DNA from: Mucidula mucida
Lineage: Eukaryota > Basidiomycota > Agaricomycetes > Agaricales > Physalacriaceae
Assembly: GCA_015501055.1 (NCBI GenBank)
Contig: JADNYV010000106.1
Location: 60,764 to 124,763, forward strand
Reading direction: 5' to 3'
DNA length: 64,000 nt
Notes under the pieces: generated by a model
Seen by the model: only the letters and a program-made list of their open reading frames with translations
What the model was told of the DNA's origin: nothing
The model's database searches: none
Program-made: the position numbers and the translations under genes
Shown here: piece by piece, positions 26,029-38,170 of the stretch
Position numbering within the stretch: position 1 is the stretch's first letter
How the letters are laid out: every line of letters begins with the position of its first letter

Positions 26029-29000
26029 TCAAACATTGCCTGGGAAGCAGCTTCTCAGGTCATCCAGCTCGTCTTCCATTTGTTTCATCACTTCTTCCTT
26101 GAGCATGTCCTCCTGAGAAAAGAACTCCGCCGTTTTCCAGGAAACGACGCAGAAGCGCCACGGCGAACTGTCGTTTACGACGAGGTTGTTTACTAGGTCA
26201 TTATGAACACATCCCGCCTCGTGGAGATTGCGCAACCAGTTCTCTATCGTCAGCCTGTGCGACTCTTCAATCAAGGAGACAAAGGAGAAAATCGAAACGC
26301 ACTGAAAGTCCAGGGAGATCTCCGACGGCTTAATCGTGCACAGCGGTTTTCCGACCTTCTCCATGAACAATACTCCGGCCGTTGCTGTTCCGTCGATTGT
26401 CTCGTAGAAACCATACAATCTAGGCAAACCATCGGAGACCAGGCCAGCAAGACGTTGGTACGTCCTATACTCATGCTCGAGCTTGGCCTTGCCGTATGGC
26501 CCGGTGCCCTTAGCCACTTTGATGATAAACCTCTGACCCATGCCCACTCGACTAGATGAGCGCTGCTGCAAGTACCCCTCAAAAAGAAGACTGTGCTCCG
26601 AAACGCACCGTTCAAGGCGAACACAGGATTCACACTCGTGAGCTTGAGGAACAGTCGCTCGAGGAGTAGTCGTTTGAGGTGGAGGTGATTTGAACGTGAG
26701 TTTTTGTTTAGTCCTCCTTCGGCGACGGGGAGCAGTTGTATGAGGTTCTGAAGGTGGTTCCGGTTTCTGACTATTTGCTACGACGAGGGGCGAGGTTAGT
26801 TGACCGAGCTTGGAAAATTGACGATCTCTTGTGTCCCAATGCACAGCGACAAATCTGTTGAAGTATCGAGCCATCTCTGCGTCCTGGAACCTCATTCAGT
26901 GTATACATGCAACGAGATGAACGCAACTCACAGAAGCCCCCTTTAATTCAACGAGGAACCCATCAGCGTAGTGCCATTATAGTGTAGTGAAAGTTGAACC
27001 AACCTGTTTCAGTTCTTCTGTATCTTCGATGTAATCAGAGTAACTCGAAGCCAGATCGTCATCTCCAACAACAGGCCATGCGTCGACATAATCCCCCGCG
27101 ACAAATGCCTGGAAGCGCTGAGTTTCCTTTTCAATGTCGCGTTCGGACCCAATGAAACTGGCTCGGTCAAAATCTGCGATGAACATATCTCCCGACCTGT
27201 CGACCATCATGTTCCACGATCTGATGTCACGATGAGTGGCCCCGGCGGCGTGGATTTTGTCAAGCGTTTCTTTCAAGGATTCACTCAAGGGGGAAAATAA
27301 GTACTAGTTACTCGGAAAGGTGGAAACTTACATCTCTGAGGCTTTGAGACTGATTTTGTGATTTTCGTCACGAAGCTCTCCCAGAGGACGGCCTGCGTGC
27401 GCTATGATGAGGGCGGCCATGTCGTCTTGATCAACAGCTTCATAGAAACCCAATAGTCGTGGGATACCCGTTACGCCTTTACGCTCAAGATGCCGGTACA
27501 CAGCGTACTCATGACGCAAGCGATCAACGTCTTTGGAGGAATACGCAAACTTGACGACAAAGGGGGCGCAGTACTTGGGTTTGCTAGAAGATGCATCGGG
27601 TTCAATACAAGCGCGGAAAACAGTACCCGTTCCCCCGGTACCTAGCCGCGAGTCCAACACAATCATGACGTATTCCGAAGGAGAGTAGCTGTCACGAATT
27701 TCATCGGAGGCGTGGCAGAAGAGAGCAGGTGCAGGCGAGTCATACTGGCTAGTTTGAAAATAGAACGCAGCGATATGTGAGGACAACAGGGAGCGTACGT
27801 TCTAAAGCACGAATCAGCAGCCAACCGTACCATGCGAGTCATTAACGTACATTCTCTGCAGTAAGTTGTCTCTTTTTTGCCTGCTTCTTTTTCTCTCTAG
27901 ACAGAGTTGAAGGAGCTCCGTCCTCTTTGAACGTCCTCTTTACGCCTCTTGGAAGGTGGCGCTGTCTTTCTAGAATCGGTAGTCGCTCCAATGCATCCGA
28001 CACGATAGCGAGATGTAATCCTAACCATATTTTACCGTACGCGGGGTCAGTGCATGTCCGCACGTCAATCAAGTCTGAGAGATAAAGTGTCTGCGATTCG
28101 CGATGTCGGATCCCAATACGGAGATAGTTGCCGCAGTCCCATATCATAGTCGAAGAGTCAAGCTTCACTGCATTGGCCCAAGCCTGAAGAGCTATTAAAA
28201 ATGACTCCTCGGACGCATGATAACGTACTCTTTGAACATAATCCTTTGCGCGGGGTATATAGCCATCCTTCGCAGACGTTGCTCGCACAACAGGCTTAAC
28301 GTGGCCGGGCTGGGGAGCACGTCTAATGTGAGAATTTCTCCTGTCACTTCTTCGTAAGATGGTCGAGTCAAGGACAAGAGACGCCGCTGGGATTGTCCAA
28401 GGGTACTGTGGGGCATCAGAATGCTTCAGAGAGGCTGGCGCGGGGATCTGCTTCCCCGTGCACTCCGATGCGAGCTCCCATGCGAAAGTTTCCTGCGCAG
28501 CGAGATCCTTCATGTCCGCTAGCAGAGGGTGTGCGCTAGCATCAAACATCATCGCAACGGTCAAGACCCGTGAGTTTTCATAAAGTGTGGTCATCTTCTT
28601 TTGGGTAGCTGCAGAAGGTGCCGGATATGAAGGGCGGGAATGGATGTCGTGGGTGCCTACTACGTGGTCGGAAACACGTAAAGCGAGATGTTGGATGAGG
28701 AACCTGTCCATGTACTGTTCACTGTCGCTGGGCGGCGCGAGTGAACGAGACACGCCCCAATATAGGACAGGTTTGATACGTGGTTCATCTGGGTGAATTA
28801 GCACACACGACGCGATTTTTGCGCATGTCGTGCTGATCCCAATTTCACGGATGAAATGCACAGTGCGCGCGTCGGAATTCTCGGCAGAGGCATAGTAATA
28901 TCTATCGTATCCAAAGAGGTCCAACGGAAGACAGTCAAGATCATCTTTGTACTTGCTTGTGACTAGCAACGCAACATCGTCTAGCAGGGTGGGAAGAAGT

Positions 29001-29158
29001 CTGACGCGCTTTAACATGAGGTTGTTGGGAACGTGGTAGTCAAAGAATTCGAGTGGGGAAGAGGGCGGTGGGAGGGCCTCCTCGTCAGTCCCACGCTCGA
29101 TAGAAGGAGGATTGAAATCGAGGAGTTCATTTTTACGGGCAGCAAAAGGGTTTGACAT
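26029..29158 (-). CDS. Tandem kinase-pseudokinase protein, long paralogue
   Basis: Six exons (29158-27851, 27801-27332, 27283-27004, 26940-26932, 26883-26303, 26254-26029) give 957 aa. The N-terminal domain (about 430 aa) is unrecognised. It is followed by a protein-kinase domain with glycine loop GTGGTGTVF, Lys in VVKFAYS, Glu in LRHEYAVY, catalytic loop HRDIRSWNMMV and metal motif ADFDRA (DFG to DFD), so activity is plausible. After EELKQ and the 9-nt GAS exon comes a second kinase-like domain: KVAK and EHEYRTY are kept, the catalytic loop is VHNDL, and DFG is replaced by VSW, so it is probably inactive. I read the pieces as one gene because both paralogues share splice sites across the junction. 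It converges on the short paralogue with 149 bp between the stop codons. Confidence 0.82.
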
Positions 29159-30639
29159 GCTAGCACTGCTGCTGCAATCGACGGAAGAGGGGGTGACAGT
29201 AAAAAGCCAACCATCAGTGTTCCCACGTCACTGCTAGCATACCGGTACTTTTAGTCAAGAATGCCGTAATGGAACGCGCTTTCGCCTCACCAGAATCTCG
29301 CGCGATGCGCTACGACTCGTGGACCGCCGTCTGTGCCGTCTGAGAACCTTGCTTGTGTATTGAAATAAATTGAAGGTATGGTACATGCTCTAGAATAGGA
29401 TAATTGCCATGCGGTATGGTGTATTAGGTATTACTTGTAGAACAAGATTAGGACTACTTATGCAGGCTGATATTGCTCCTCTTGCCTGTCGTATTGACCT
29501 TGTTTGTTCGAGGGTCGTCGTCGCTCATTGCATGGTCATGGCCCATTGTGTCGTCTCCATTAATCACATTGCATCAGGGAAAACTGCAGATCCTACATAT
29601 ATCTACGTACGTCTACGTAGACCAGGTAGGCCGGGTGCAGAGGAACCCCTGTACGTAGCGATACATAGTCATCACCAAGACATACATATACCTCCCATAT
29701 ACCTATGTAGACTTGCCTGAGGTCTACATACATCTCTTGTACATCCCCTGTGCACCAACATCACTGTATACTTTTGACCGGATATTCGAATAACGCATCA
29801 TCATCATCATCATCAATTACACGGCACGGACCTTTCCAGATCGCCGGACGCAAGACTACAGTATGCATATACTGCGTACATCTAACTACCATCTACTTCT
29901 CACAACAAGACAGGGGTACGGTAGGGCACCTCCAGATACATCCAGCAGCGCCCGCCATAGTTGTATTGAAGGATAGGAAGATGGACTTACACCTCCAACA
30001 GTCAAAGTCATAGAAGGACTGGAGATCTCTATTATAGGACTGTAAAGATTATAAGTGTGTAAAGTGGAACTTTCCACAGAGTGCTATTCTTATTTTTGGA
30101 TAAACGTCAGCGAGAAAGGAGTATTTCTTCGCGCGAACCTGGTGGCATGAACGTGACCAAGAAACAGATTCGGTCAAATCCGGCGGAGGCCTAATTTGTG
30201 CCCTTGCCGAGGACAGCACTGACATTACATCACTGTCCAAACCTTAATTTTTTTTTACAGGCGGTGAGGCCGCTCGACAGCGTCTCCAGAACCTCATCAG
30301 CCAGGGAGCTACATGGAAGACCTCCTTTAGCGTGCTCGTATTCTCATACATTGACCACGGACACAATCAGCACAATGCCCGACGAGCGCAACAACAACTA
30401 ACGACAAGAAGGTTCTTTCTTTTAACAATAAAGTTGTCGTCGACGAACAAGCCACCACATGTAGCATGTAGATACAGTGGATGAACTTTCCGCTGTGTTT
30501 GTGTTTTGTGATTGCGTCGCAAGACAACTTTTTAGTTTAATGGTGGTGATTTATCACATGAAGCATCACACGGGCCTTCGAACCGATTCCCAGGGGGTTA
30601 CCGGCCGGTAAATCTGCGAAATCAGGGTCTGGCTGAGGC
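29159..30639. other. Gene-free stretch with a simple repeat
   Basis: About 1.5 kb with no credible coding frame. It contains a short (ATC)n microsatellite at about 29796-29815 and palindrome-prone TACGTA / CTACGTAG tracts around 29600-29710. The first part presumably holds the promoter of the long kinase-like gene. Confidence 0.5.
29796..29815. repeat. (ATC)n microsatellite
   Basis: About six and a half copies of the trinucleotide ATC, outside any gene. Confidence 0.85.
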
Positions 30640-30647
30640 TGGGCTGG

Positions 30648-31364
30648 AGGACCCCCGAATATAGGTGGGAAGGCCGAATGGTAATTTGGACTTTTTTTGA
30701 GCAAAAAAAGTGCCCATCCCGTATTTAATCCAAACTTTTTGGGCGGAAAATGGGCTCAGGCCTGATTTTTTGTCCGAGCCAAAATCGTCGGTTTTGGGTG
30801 GCCATATCGGCGTCCAGACCGTTTTGGTGCGGTTGCGAGTTCGATTCCAAGGTGTTGAGTCTGGCTGCCGGTGGCTGGATTTTTAGTGACGTAGTCTGTA
30901 AAAATCCAGCCACCGTCGAACCTAAATAGAGAATGATAGCCCCTAATTTCATGGTCGATTGCGAATGGCGCAGTCAGTCAAATAAGGAAACCAAATTTTG
31001 CGCGCGGTAACCATTTGCGCACTCCCGACCTTCGAAGACTACTCACTACACTGTCACTGTTATGGCCAACATGATTGACCTGATCTACGTGTAACTGGGC
31101 TACCAAATGCATGTTCTGGCAATTTCTGAGGCCATATCAGCCAGTCCAGGCTTTTTGAGCGCGTTTTGAGGCCGTATTTCGCAGTCTGAGCAAAAAATTG
31201 GTGACTTCAACCCATATCTGGCGTCCGAACAAAACTGCCGGAAAGCACCTTAGGCCGGACATAATCCGAGCAAAATTTGAAAAATTTCCCGCCGCTGGTC
31301 TGAACTTTTCACCAGGAAATTCTGAGAATGCGATTCGGCCTTCCCACCTATATTTGGGGGTCCT
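30648..31364. mobile_element. hAT-like MITE, 717 bp, 8-bp target duplication
   Basis: Terminal inverted repeats of about 32 bp (start AGGACCCCC at 30648; end GGGGGTCCT at 31364) match at all but one position. The element is flanked by the exact 8-bp duplication TGGGCTGG (30640-30647 and 31365-31372). No coding capacity. The 8-bp duplication is the hallmark of the hAT superfamily, so this is probably a non-autonomous hAT derivative. Confidence 0.85.
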
Positions 31365-31711
31365 TGGGCTGGGGGTTCAACCTAAAAGGGTCTACGGCAA
31401 AGTCCGTGCACCATCAGTGCACTCATCAGGCCATTTTTGGAAACTCACGAACATACAGTAATCAAAACATGGGTCTCATTTGTAGCGCCGTAGAAGTTAT
31501 TAAACATGTAGTGTAAGAGATTATTTGTCTAATTACTAATATCTACACATTTTTATTGCAGGAGCAGTTGAATATGTTGTGAATATACTTCCTTCCCGCT
31601 CCCGCTGCCTCTTTGAGGCCTCCCATTGATTATTGCAATCTGTACCTGTGCTTGTATCTCCTGGACAATTCCATCCGTGAAGAAATCACTCTCCGAAATA
31701 TCATTAAGATA

Positions 31712-33197
31712 GGTGACATCCACCTTTGACAATCATGTGAGACGTGACATTCAGACCCTGAGTCACGGTCACGGCGCAAAATTCTGGAGGAGCGACTACT
31801 GACTGTGGCACAATTTATTATACATCTAGATATCAGCTTCAATCATGTCAACTATATACTGTGGAGGTAATGAACGATGTCCGTGATACTTTCTTGCTGC
31901 CCAAACAGCCTTTGGCCCTTCTAAACCCCAAGCATACACGTCAATAAAGCGCTCGGACCGAGTGGCAAATCTTCGGATCGATTCTACCGGAACAGAGTCA
32001 ATGACCAAAAGCATGTTCTGAATGAGAATATCTTCATCAGAGGATTCCGGAAGAATTCGATACAGCTGCTTGGATGCGCTGACAATTCTCGCTCTCTTTA
32101 TCCCTCGCGGCAAATCCACCCTCGGCGATGATTGAGGAACCTCTGGGCTGTTCACATCCAGATCCATCTCCTCTCCATTATCCACCATGACTGCAATGTC
32201 TGGCACTGCAATATTCACAATCATCCTCAGCATCCGGCTCCTCTGTCTCCAAGTCGGACAACGTCAAATCGACAATATCGTGATTCTGGGATGATGTCTG
32301 GCCCGGGTCAGCTTTTGGCTGAAAGAATGCCTTAAGCGTGGTGGTTTTCAGTCCGAGTTGTGTGTTTTCCCTCTCCTTGCATTGCTGAGCTAGCGCTGCG
32401 CGTCTCGCGTGATGCTGCTGCGTCCATTTGGCAGGCTGGGCATCAATCCGGTGGACCGAGTACGGGCCTTGTTTGTTTGGCGGAGGCGCAGCAATGGGGA
32501 GTGTACATTCGGAAAGCCTCTCATTTGCAGAGGAGAGCCAAGCATCAAGATCGTTTGCAGATTGGAAGATGGGCACATCCGTCCCGTCATCGGCCAGAAT
32601 CTGGATGCCATCATCATCAACATCAAATTCAGCTGCCTCCGGGACAACAAGGCTCTAAACGAGGCTCTTCCCATTCCTCATCAGCATCTGGCGTGGGTTC
32701 TTCCTGTTGCTTCTTTTTCTTCTCTATTCTCAGCCAACTTCTCTAGGGCATGCTGAGAGGCACAGACCTTGGCATGGTGACCCAGTTTATGAGTTGGATC
32801 ATTCTTTTTGCGACATCCCATAGCCGGCAGTAGTGGTAGGAAGGAATGGGTGATAGGCCATGGCCTTGTGGTTATCGCAAGGCACTACGCGAGCATGCGC
32901 CACGAGCATCACGTGATCTTTTCCGCATTCTGAGGGTGCGCAAAAATTTTTGAGCAGAAACTCGAAGTAGTGTTGGTTGTTGTTCTTATGGCTCTCCGTG
33001 CATTTTAAGAAAAATGTTTATATATCTCTCTATTTATCCTTAATATAAAAAATCTCCGACCATAGAAATCTCCGAACACATTTAAGGCTACTTTCTATGG
33101 TTGAAATTTCCGCCCAAAGTGCAAGTGTGGCCATGAATATCGGGAGGGAGGCGCCGTCACACGGTTGATCACGTGACTGTCAAAGGTGGATGTCACC
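31712..33197. mobile_element. TA-flanked TIR transposon carrying an unrecognised ORF
   Basis: Inverted ends start GGTGACATCCACC (31712) and finish as its complement at 33197; about 27 of 29 positions pair, with TA on each side (31710-31711, 33198-33199). The interior carries minus-strand coding fragments (next entry). Ends and target site fit the Tc1/mariner/pogo group, but no DDE catalytic domain is visible, so the element is probably non-autonomous or of an unfamiliar type. Confidence 0.7.
31826..32822 (-). pseudogene. Transposon-borne ORF of unknown function, in several frames
   Basis: Fragments in succession: a start ATGGGATGTCGC at 32822 (MGCRKKNDPTHKLGHHAK), an acidic segment, a stretch with WLSSANERLSE and KAFFQPKADPGQ, a Cys/His cluster CEYCSARHCSH near 32190-32230, and a tail RFIDVYAWGLEGPKAVWAARK ending at 31826. 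Frames change at least twice. The basic tail resembles one I recall from basidiomycete transposon proteins, but I cannot assign the family. It could be a DNA-binding accessory protein or a decayed transposase fragment. Confidence 0.4.
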
Positions 33198-33727
33198 TAT
33201 TTTATCATTGTGGAACCAACTTGTTATTGCTGTAGGAATTTGGAACTTAGTCTCCTCCGGCGGGTGACATGCATGTCCAGCCACATTGAAGTAGGCACAT
33301 TCTTTGCATCGTCTTTGAGGAAACAATGATTTAGGATCAGATGACTGAGTGCATTATACTTTCAGATCATTATGTTCTTTGGCGGTTTGCAGACACTACA
33401 TTGAATAGGCACATTAGTACAAGGAGAACTATTTGTATACTCTTTGGCGCGCATATGACATGTTTGCGTAGTGGTAGGCACATGTTGATATGGTGCTCAT
33501 GGTCTTCCCTTTCTTGATAAGGCGCGTGTGACATTCATTGAGTCCGCACCATCCACACGGATTACTGCCAATGACCTGACATGATGATGAGTGTAAAGTA
33601 CACATTACATAAGGACATGTACCACATTGCGAGGAAGAAGTGGGTCTGTTGCACCACACTGATGAAGCAGCAGATGACAATCAACATGATTCCGCATTGC
33701 CGCAAGTTTAACAGACGTGCCACAGAG
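33198..33727. other. Region with a Cys-rich transposon-type ORF remnant
   Basis: Minus-strand frame 33680-33429 encodes a Cys cluster (CGTCPYVMC, NPCGWCGLNECHTRL, CAYHY) of the kind seen in Zn-binding N-terminal parts of fungal transposases. No start, splice partner or catalytic region is visible, so it is a fragment. Nothing else is recognisable before the LTR. Confidence 0.35.
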
Positions 33728-34252
33728 TGTTAGCGACTGACTATAGCCACAAGACTAAACCAGGTACCACAGAGAGACTCAAGGAAAGAGAGCGTTTACG
33801 TTTATAGAACTAGGCTAGGCCAGGTGTATAAACAAGATTAGAACTAACATATAATGATACTACGCTACTGCTTATATTCTAGTAAGTCTGTGTTTGGGAC
33901 TCCTTGTCCATATGTGTTTCCGCTAGGGATAACTCCACGCCCTTGACCCAGTGTTGTATGCTACTAGTCTGTGAAACCATTAAATATGAGTGGTGACTGC
34001 ATGTAAGTAATAATACTGAAACAACCATGTGTGCTACGAGTGTCGGTGGTGTGTATACAATAGAAAGTCCATGAGATATCGGCATGTATGATGTCATCCA
34101 TGTGTTGGGCGTGTGTCCAACATGAGTACGGCTTTGGTAATGAAAAGGAGTATGATCAGAGACGAGACAGATGATGAAACAGTTTGTTGATAAGACAAGG
34201 CCGGATAAGATATATGAGATGTGAAAATGTGAAAATATGGCGGTTCATAACA
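33728..34252 (-). repeat. 3' LTR of the chromovirus
   Basis: 525 bp, TG...CA termini, closely similar to 39693-40220 and, inverted, to 40440-40971. Small indels and substitutions separate the copies, so insertion was not very recent. Confidence 0.9.
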
Positions 34253-34267
34253 TCACCCCCTCCTTAA
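34253..34267 (-). promoter_or_regulatory. Polypurine tract of the chromovirus
   Basis: On the minus strand TTAAGGAGGGGGTGA lies directly before the 3' LTR, the usual site for plus-strand priming. Confidence 0.6.
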
Positions 34268-37200
34268 GGCGCAAGTTCATTCTGCGCCAGAGTCGCTTCA
34301 TGAGGGCTGCAGAGGGTAGCATAAGTTGAGGGGTTGGTATCGGCGGTGGCATGGGTCGGAATAAATGGATGGAAACTGCGACATAGGAACTTCAATTCGA
34401 GCAAGCGCAGGTGGCTTCGGCTTGTTCGGGTACTGTTGGTGAAAATCGCGGATAGCTTTGTCGGCATTCTTGAGATTGCATGCCGGTTCCCATGTCTGCT
34501 TGTGTGTGCCATAACCCTTCCAGTGAACCTTGTATTGGAAGCCCCCGCGGTACTTCCGGAAATTAACCACTTTCTCAACCTCCCATTCCGGTTCGGCTCC
34601 TTCCAGCACAGGTGGTGGACACGTGTCTCGGGGTTGCGTCGGAAATTGGGGCTCGTGGTAAGGGTCAACAGGGCCTCATTGAACACGGGATGAATGCTTT
34701 TCCACGTGTGAGGAATCTGGAGCTTGTAAGAGCTCGTCCCTACTTTCTTGATCACTTTGAACGGCCCAAATCATTTGTCATCCAGCTTCTTCATTGGTCG
34801 GTCCGTGCTGAGATTCGTCCCTTCCAGCCATACTTTGTCACCTTCCTTGTACTCTACTGCCTCTGTTCGCTTCCTGTCATAAAACTGTTTCATGTCCTCC
34901 TTTGCCATCTTCAATGCCGACCCTACTTCGTCCCATGTTTTCCTCATACTGTCGGCAAACTCCTGCGCAGTCTCATTTCTCGATGCCGTTTTCGGAGCGG
35001 TGCCTTTGTAGGGATGTCTGCCCATGTCTGCGAAGAACGGAGTGACTTTGGTCGCCGAGTGAACCAATCATTGTAAACGAATTCAGCAGAGGGTAGCCAT
35101 TTGTGCCAGTCGTTCTGATGGTAGTTGACAAATAACCGTAAGAAATGTTCTATCTCTTGGTTCAACCGTTCCGTCTGCCCATTTGCCTGTGGATGATACG
35201 CCGTTGTAAAGTTTCCTTGTATGCCCAACACCGGTACAACTCCTTCATGAAACACGAGTGGTATTGCAGACCTCGATCATGTATGATCTGTTGTGGTATC
35301 CCATGTATGGGGAAAATGCGATCACGGTAGATGCGGGCCATGCCTTCTGACGTCAGAGTGGTGTGTGTTGGTATAATGCTAACGCTTTGTGAAATGGTCC
35401 ACAAACGTGCTGATGCGTTGTATCCTCCCGATTCCGGCAGTTCTCCAATCATGTCCGTCCCTACTACCTCCCATGGCTCGCTTGGCAGATCAATAGGGTG
35501 GAGGGGTGCGGCCGGCTTCGTGCGATGTGACTTTGTGGCCTGGCATTTTTGACACCCTTCTACGTATTCGCGGACGTCTCGGCTGATTCCGGGCCACCAA
35601 TAGGTGCGTGTGATCAATTCGAGAGTCTTGTATGTCCCGGATGCCCTGCAAGCTGTGCATCATGATGCATTCCAATAACTCTTCCCCGCAATTCCTTGTC
35701 CTTCGGTATGTAAATACGATCTTTCCACATAATAGTCCATTTTCCTTCTCTTCCCATCCTTTTTCTTTGTTTTCTAATGCTTTTTGTATGTATCTGTCTT
35801 TGTTTCCTTTTCTTTGTTTGATTTTGTTAAGTAATTCGTCCTCCGGTGTATCTACTGTATGTAAAGAAAATTGAATTTGTGAAATAAAAAACTCTGGCTT
35901 GAGCAAAACAATGTTTTCGTTATCTTTTTCCCCCTTCTCAAGGCCTGTCATCCTTGACAAGGCATCAGCTTTTCCCATCGTCCTGCCTGGCTTATGAATC
36001 ATCTGTATGTCATATTCCGCCAACTCCGTAACCCATCGCGCCTGCCTCCGGTTCAACTTCTGCGGCTTCCTGAAGTACTGAATGTTTTGATGATCGGTAA
36101 AAACCTCCACTGTCTCCTTAGCGCCTAGGAGATATTTCCGCCAGTCGTTAATCAAGTCTATAATAGCCATCATCTCTTTGTTGTAGATCTCATAATTGCG
36201 CTCCACTTCGTTCAGCGCGCGAGACCGAAAGGCTACTGGTCTCCATTTTCCGTCAACAAACTGGGAAAGAACCGCCCCGTTTGCATAGTTCGAGGAGTCC
36301 GCCTCACCCAAAACTTGCCATTGTCGCGTGGTACGGTCAGAATGGGTTCTTCCATCATCCTCCGTTTCAACTCCTCAAACGCCTCGTGTTGCTCCATACC
36401 CCAAACCCATTCACCCTTCCCAGTTAGCGAGGTCAATGGCTTCGCTACTCCCGCAAATCCCCGGATGAAACGTCGGTAGAAGTTGCAGAAACCCAGAAAT
36501 GACTGTACTTCCTTCTTCTTTGTCGGCTCCTTCCATTCCTTCACTACGGCCACTTTTGCCGATCCATCTTCACTTCTCCTCCGCCAACAATCACTCCCAA
36601 GTAATCTACAGTATGTGCCTCAAAACTACATTTCTCGGATTTTAAATACAGCTTATTTACTCGTAATATCTCCAATACCTTTCGTACAATATGTCTGTGC
36701 TCTTCCAAAGTGTTTGTAAAGATAAGTATATCGTCTAAGTATACTATAACATGTCCTTCATCGATCAACTCCTTCAGAATGTGATTCATGAACGATTGAA
36801 AGTTGCCGGCGAGTTTGTAAGTCCGAAAAACATGACTGAGGGCTCGAACAGGCCTGGTTTGTTCTAAACGCCGCTTTCCACTCATCACCTTCTTTGATCG
36901 GATGTTATTGTAACCCCATCGGACATCCATCTTTGTGAAACACTTCGCTCCCTTCAGCTTGTCGATAAGCTCCTGGATCAACGGCAAGGGATATCGGTTT
37001 TTGATTGTCATGTCATTCAATTTCCGATAATCCTGCACGGCCGAAGACTTCCGTCCTTCTTCTTGACAAAGAAGAATGGTGACGCCATGGGTGAGATTGA
37101 TGGCCGTATGCGTCCCGTCCGTATGTTTTCCTCCAAGAACTCGTCTAATGCCTTCTGCTCGGATGGACTAAGGGGATAGACCTTGCAGTCAACCAGTTTG

Positions 37201-37577
37201 GAACCAGGCGTGAGTTCTATCGCGTGATCCCAGGGACTTCGGTCCGGTAACTTGTCAAAGTCCGCCTTGCTAAATACATCGGAAAATTCCTCAATGTAAG
37301 GTGCAGCAGCAGATGAAGGCTGTTGTGATCTCAGCTTTTCACCACTTTTGCAATAATTGTCCCAGTCCATCCAGAACAAACACTCTCCCTCTTCCAACTT
37401 CTCTTCTACATCTTCTCCTTCATCTTCCGGTGAATCGTACTCGGGTAGATAGCCGCAGCGGTCTGGGCATTGATCAAAAGTTAATGTGGATTCCGTCCAG
37501 TTGATTGTGGGGTTATGATATCGTAACCAATCTAGCCCCAAAAAGATGCTTATTTTGCCAAGATTGGTGACGGCCAA
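34264..37577 (-). pseudogene. pol polyprotein remnant: reverse transcriptase, RNase H, integrase, chromodomain
   Basis: Fragments on the minus strand: reverse transcriptase at about 37577-36544 with the active-site motif YLDDILIF; RNase H at about 36311-35900 (EADSSNYANGAVLSQ, FTDHQNIQYF); integrase zinc-binding and core from 35617 to about 34780 (WWPGISRDVREYV, CQKCQATK, YHPQANGQTERLNQEIE); chromodomain at about 34580-34430 (VEKVVNFRK, VHWKGY, TWEPACNLKNA). Frames change near 37030, 36540-36280, 35250 and 34770. Not functional as read. Confidence 0.88.
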
Positions 37578-37605
37578 CTCAATCTTTTTGCGTGATCACC
37601 GATCT

Positions 37606-38025
37606 TCATCGGACCTCCACAAAACCTTTGATTGCTCCTCCCTCGTTTAGGGTTCCATCCGCATTGTAGACAGGGAGCTTGACCGGTAACTCCTTGATCG
37701 GGAGTCCGTTCTTCTCGACAAATTCTTTATTGACGCAAGAACCCGTTGCTCCACTGTCAAGAAGGGCACTCGTTTCCCATTCAGAGCCTGTGTGTACGCT
37801 CTCTATGGTTACTCGGAGTTTCATGTCCTGCCCCTTTGTTCCCCGGATGTACTTCCTCGACTTTTTCAACTCCGTCACAACTTCCACCGCAGCTTCCTTT
37901 GTCAACGCTTTGATCGCCATCACCTTCTCTCCGTTGCTTCTCTCTCTCTCCGCTCCGGCATCCATGCTCTCAGAATTCCCACTGCTCTCGACACTTCGTC
38001 CTCTCTTAGCCGTTGTGCGATCCAC
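37606..38025 (-). pseudogene. Retroviral-type aspartic protease fragment
   Basis: The motif ALLDSGATGSCVN lies about 80 residues into this frame; it is the catalytic D-S-G of the Ty3/gypsy protease. It sits between gag and reverse transcriptase, as expected. Confidence 0.75.
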
Positions 38026-38170
38026 TCGGGTATATTTGGCTCAAATCTTTCTTTCACAGGTTTTGGTGGTAAAGTCGTCGATGATATTTTAGATGTTTCA
38101 GTACCCGTACTGTAAATAGATTCTGCATCTGACGATCCTTTCCTTGATGACTGCTCCGGCAGGACTGCGT

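Noticed and set aside
26029..26895. A separate single-domain kinase-like gene starting at 26895
   Set aside because: The in-frame ATG lies just before the acceptor used by the paralogue, and the GAS microexon plus matching flanks join it to the upstream exons. One gene explains both loci better.
37606..38115. Plus-strand ORFs through the retrotransposon
   Set aside because: They are antisense shadows of the protease and gag frames on the minus strand.
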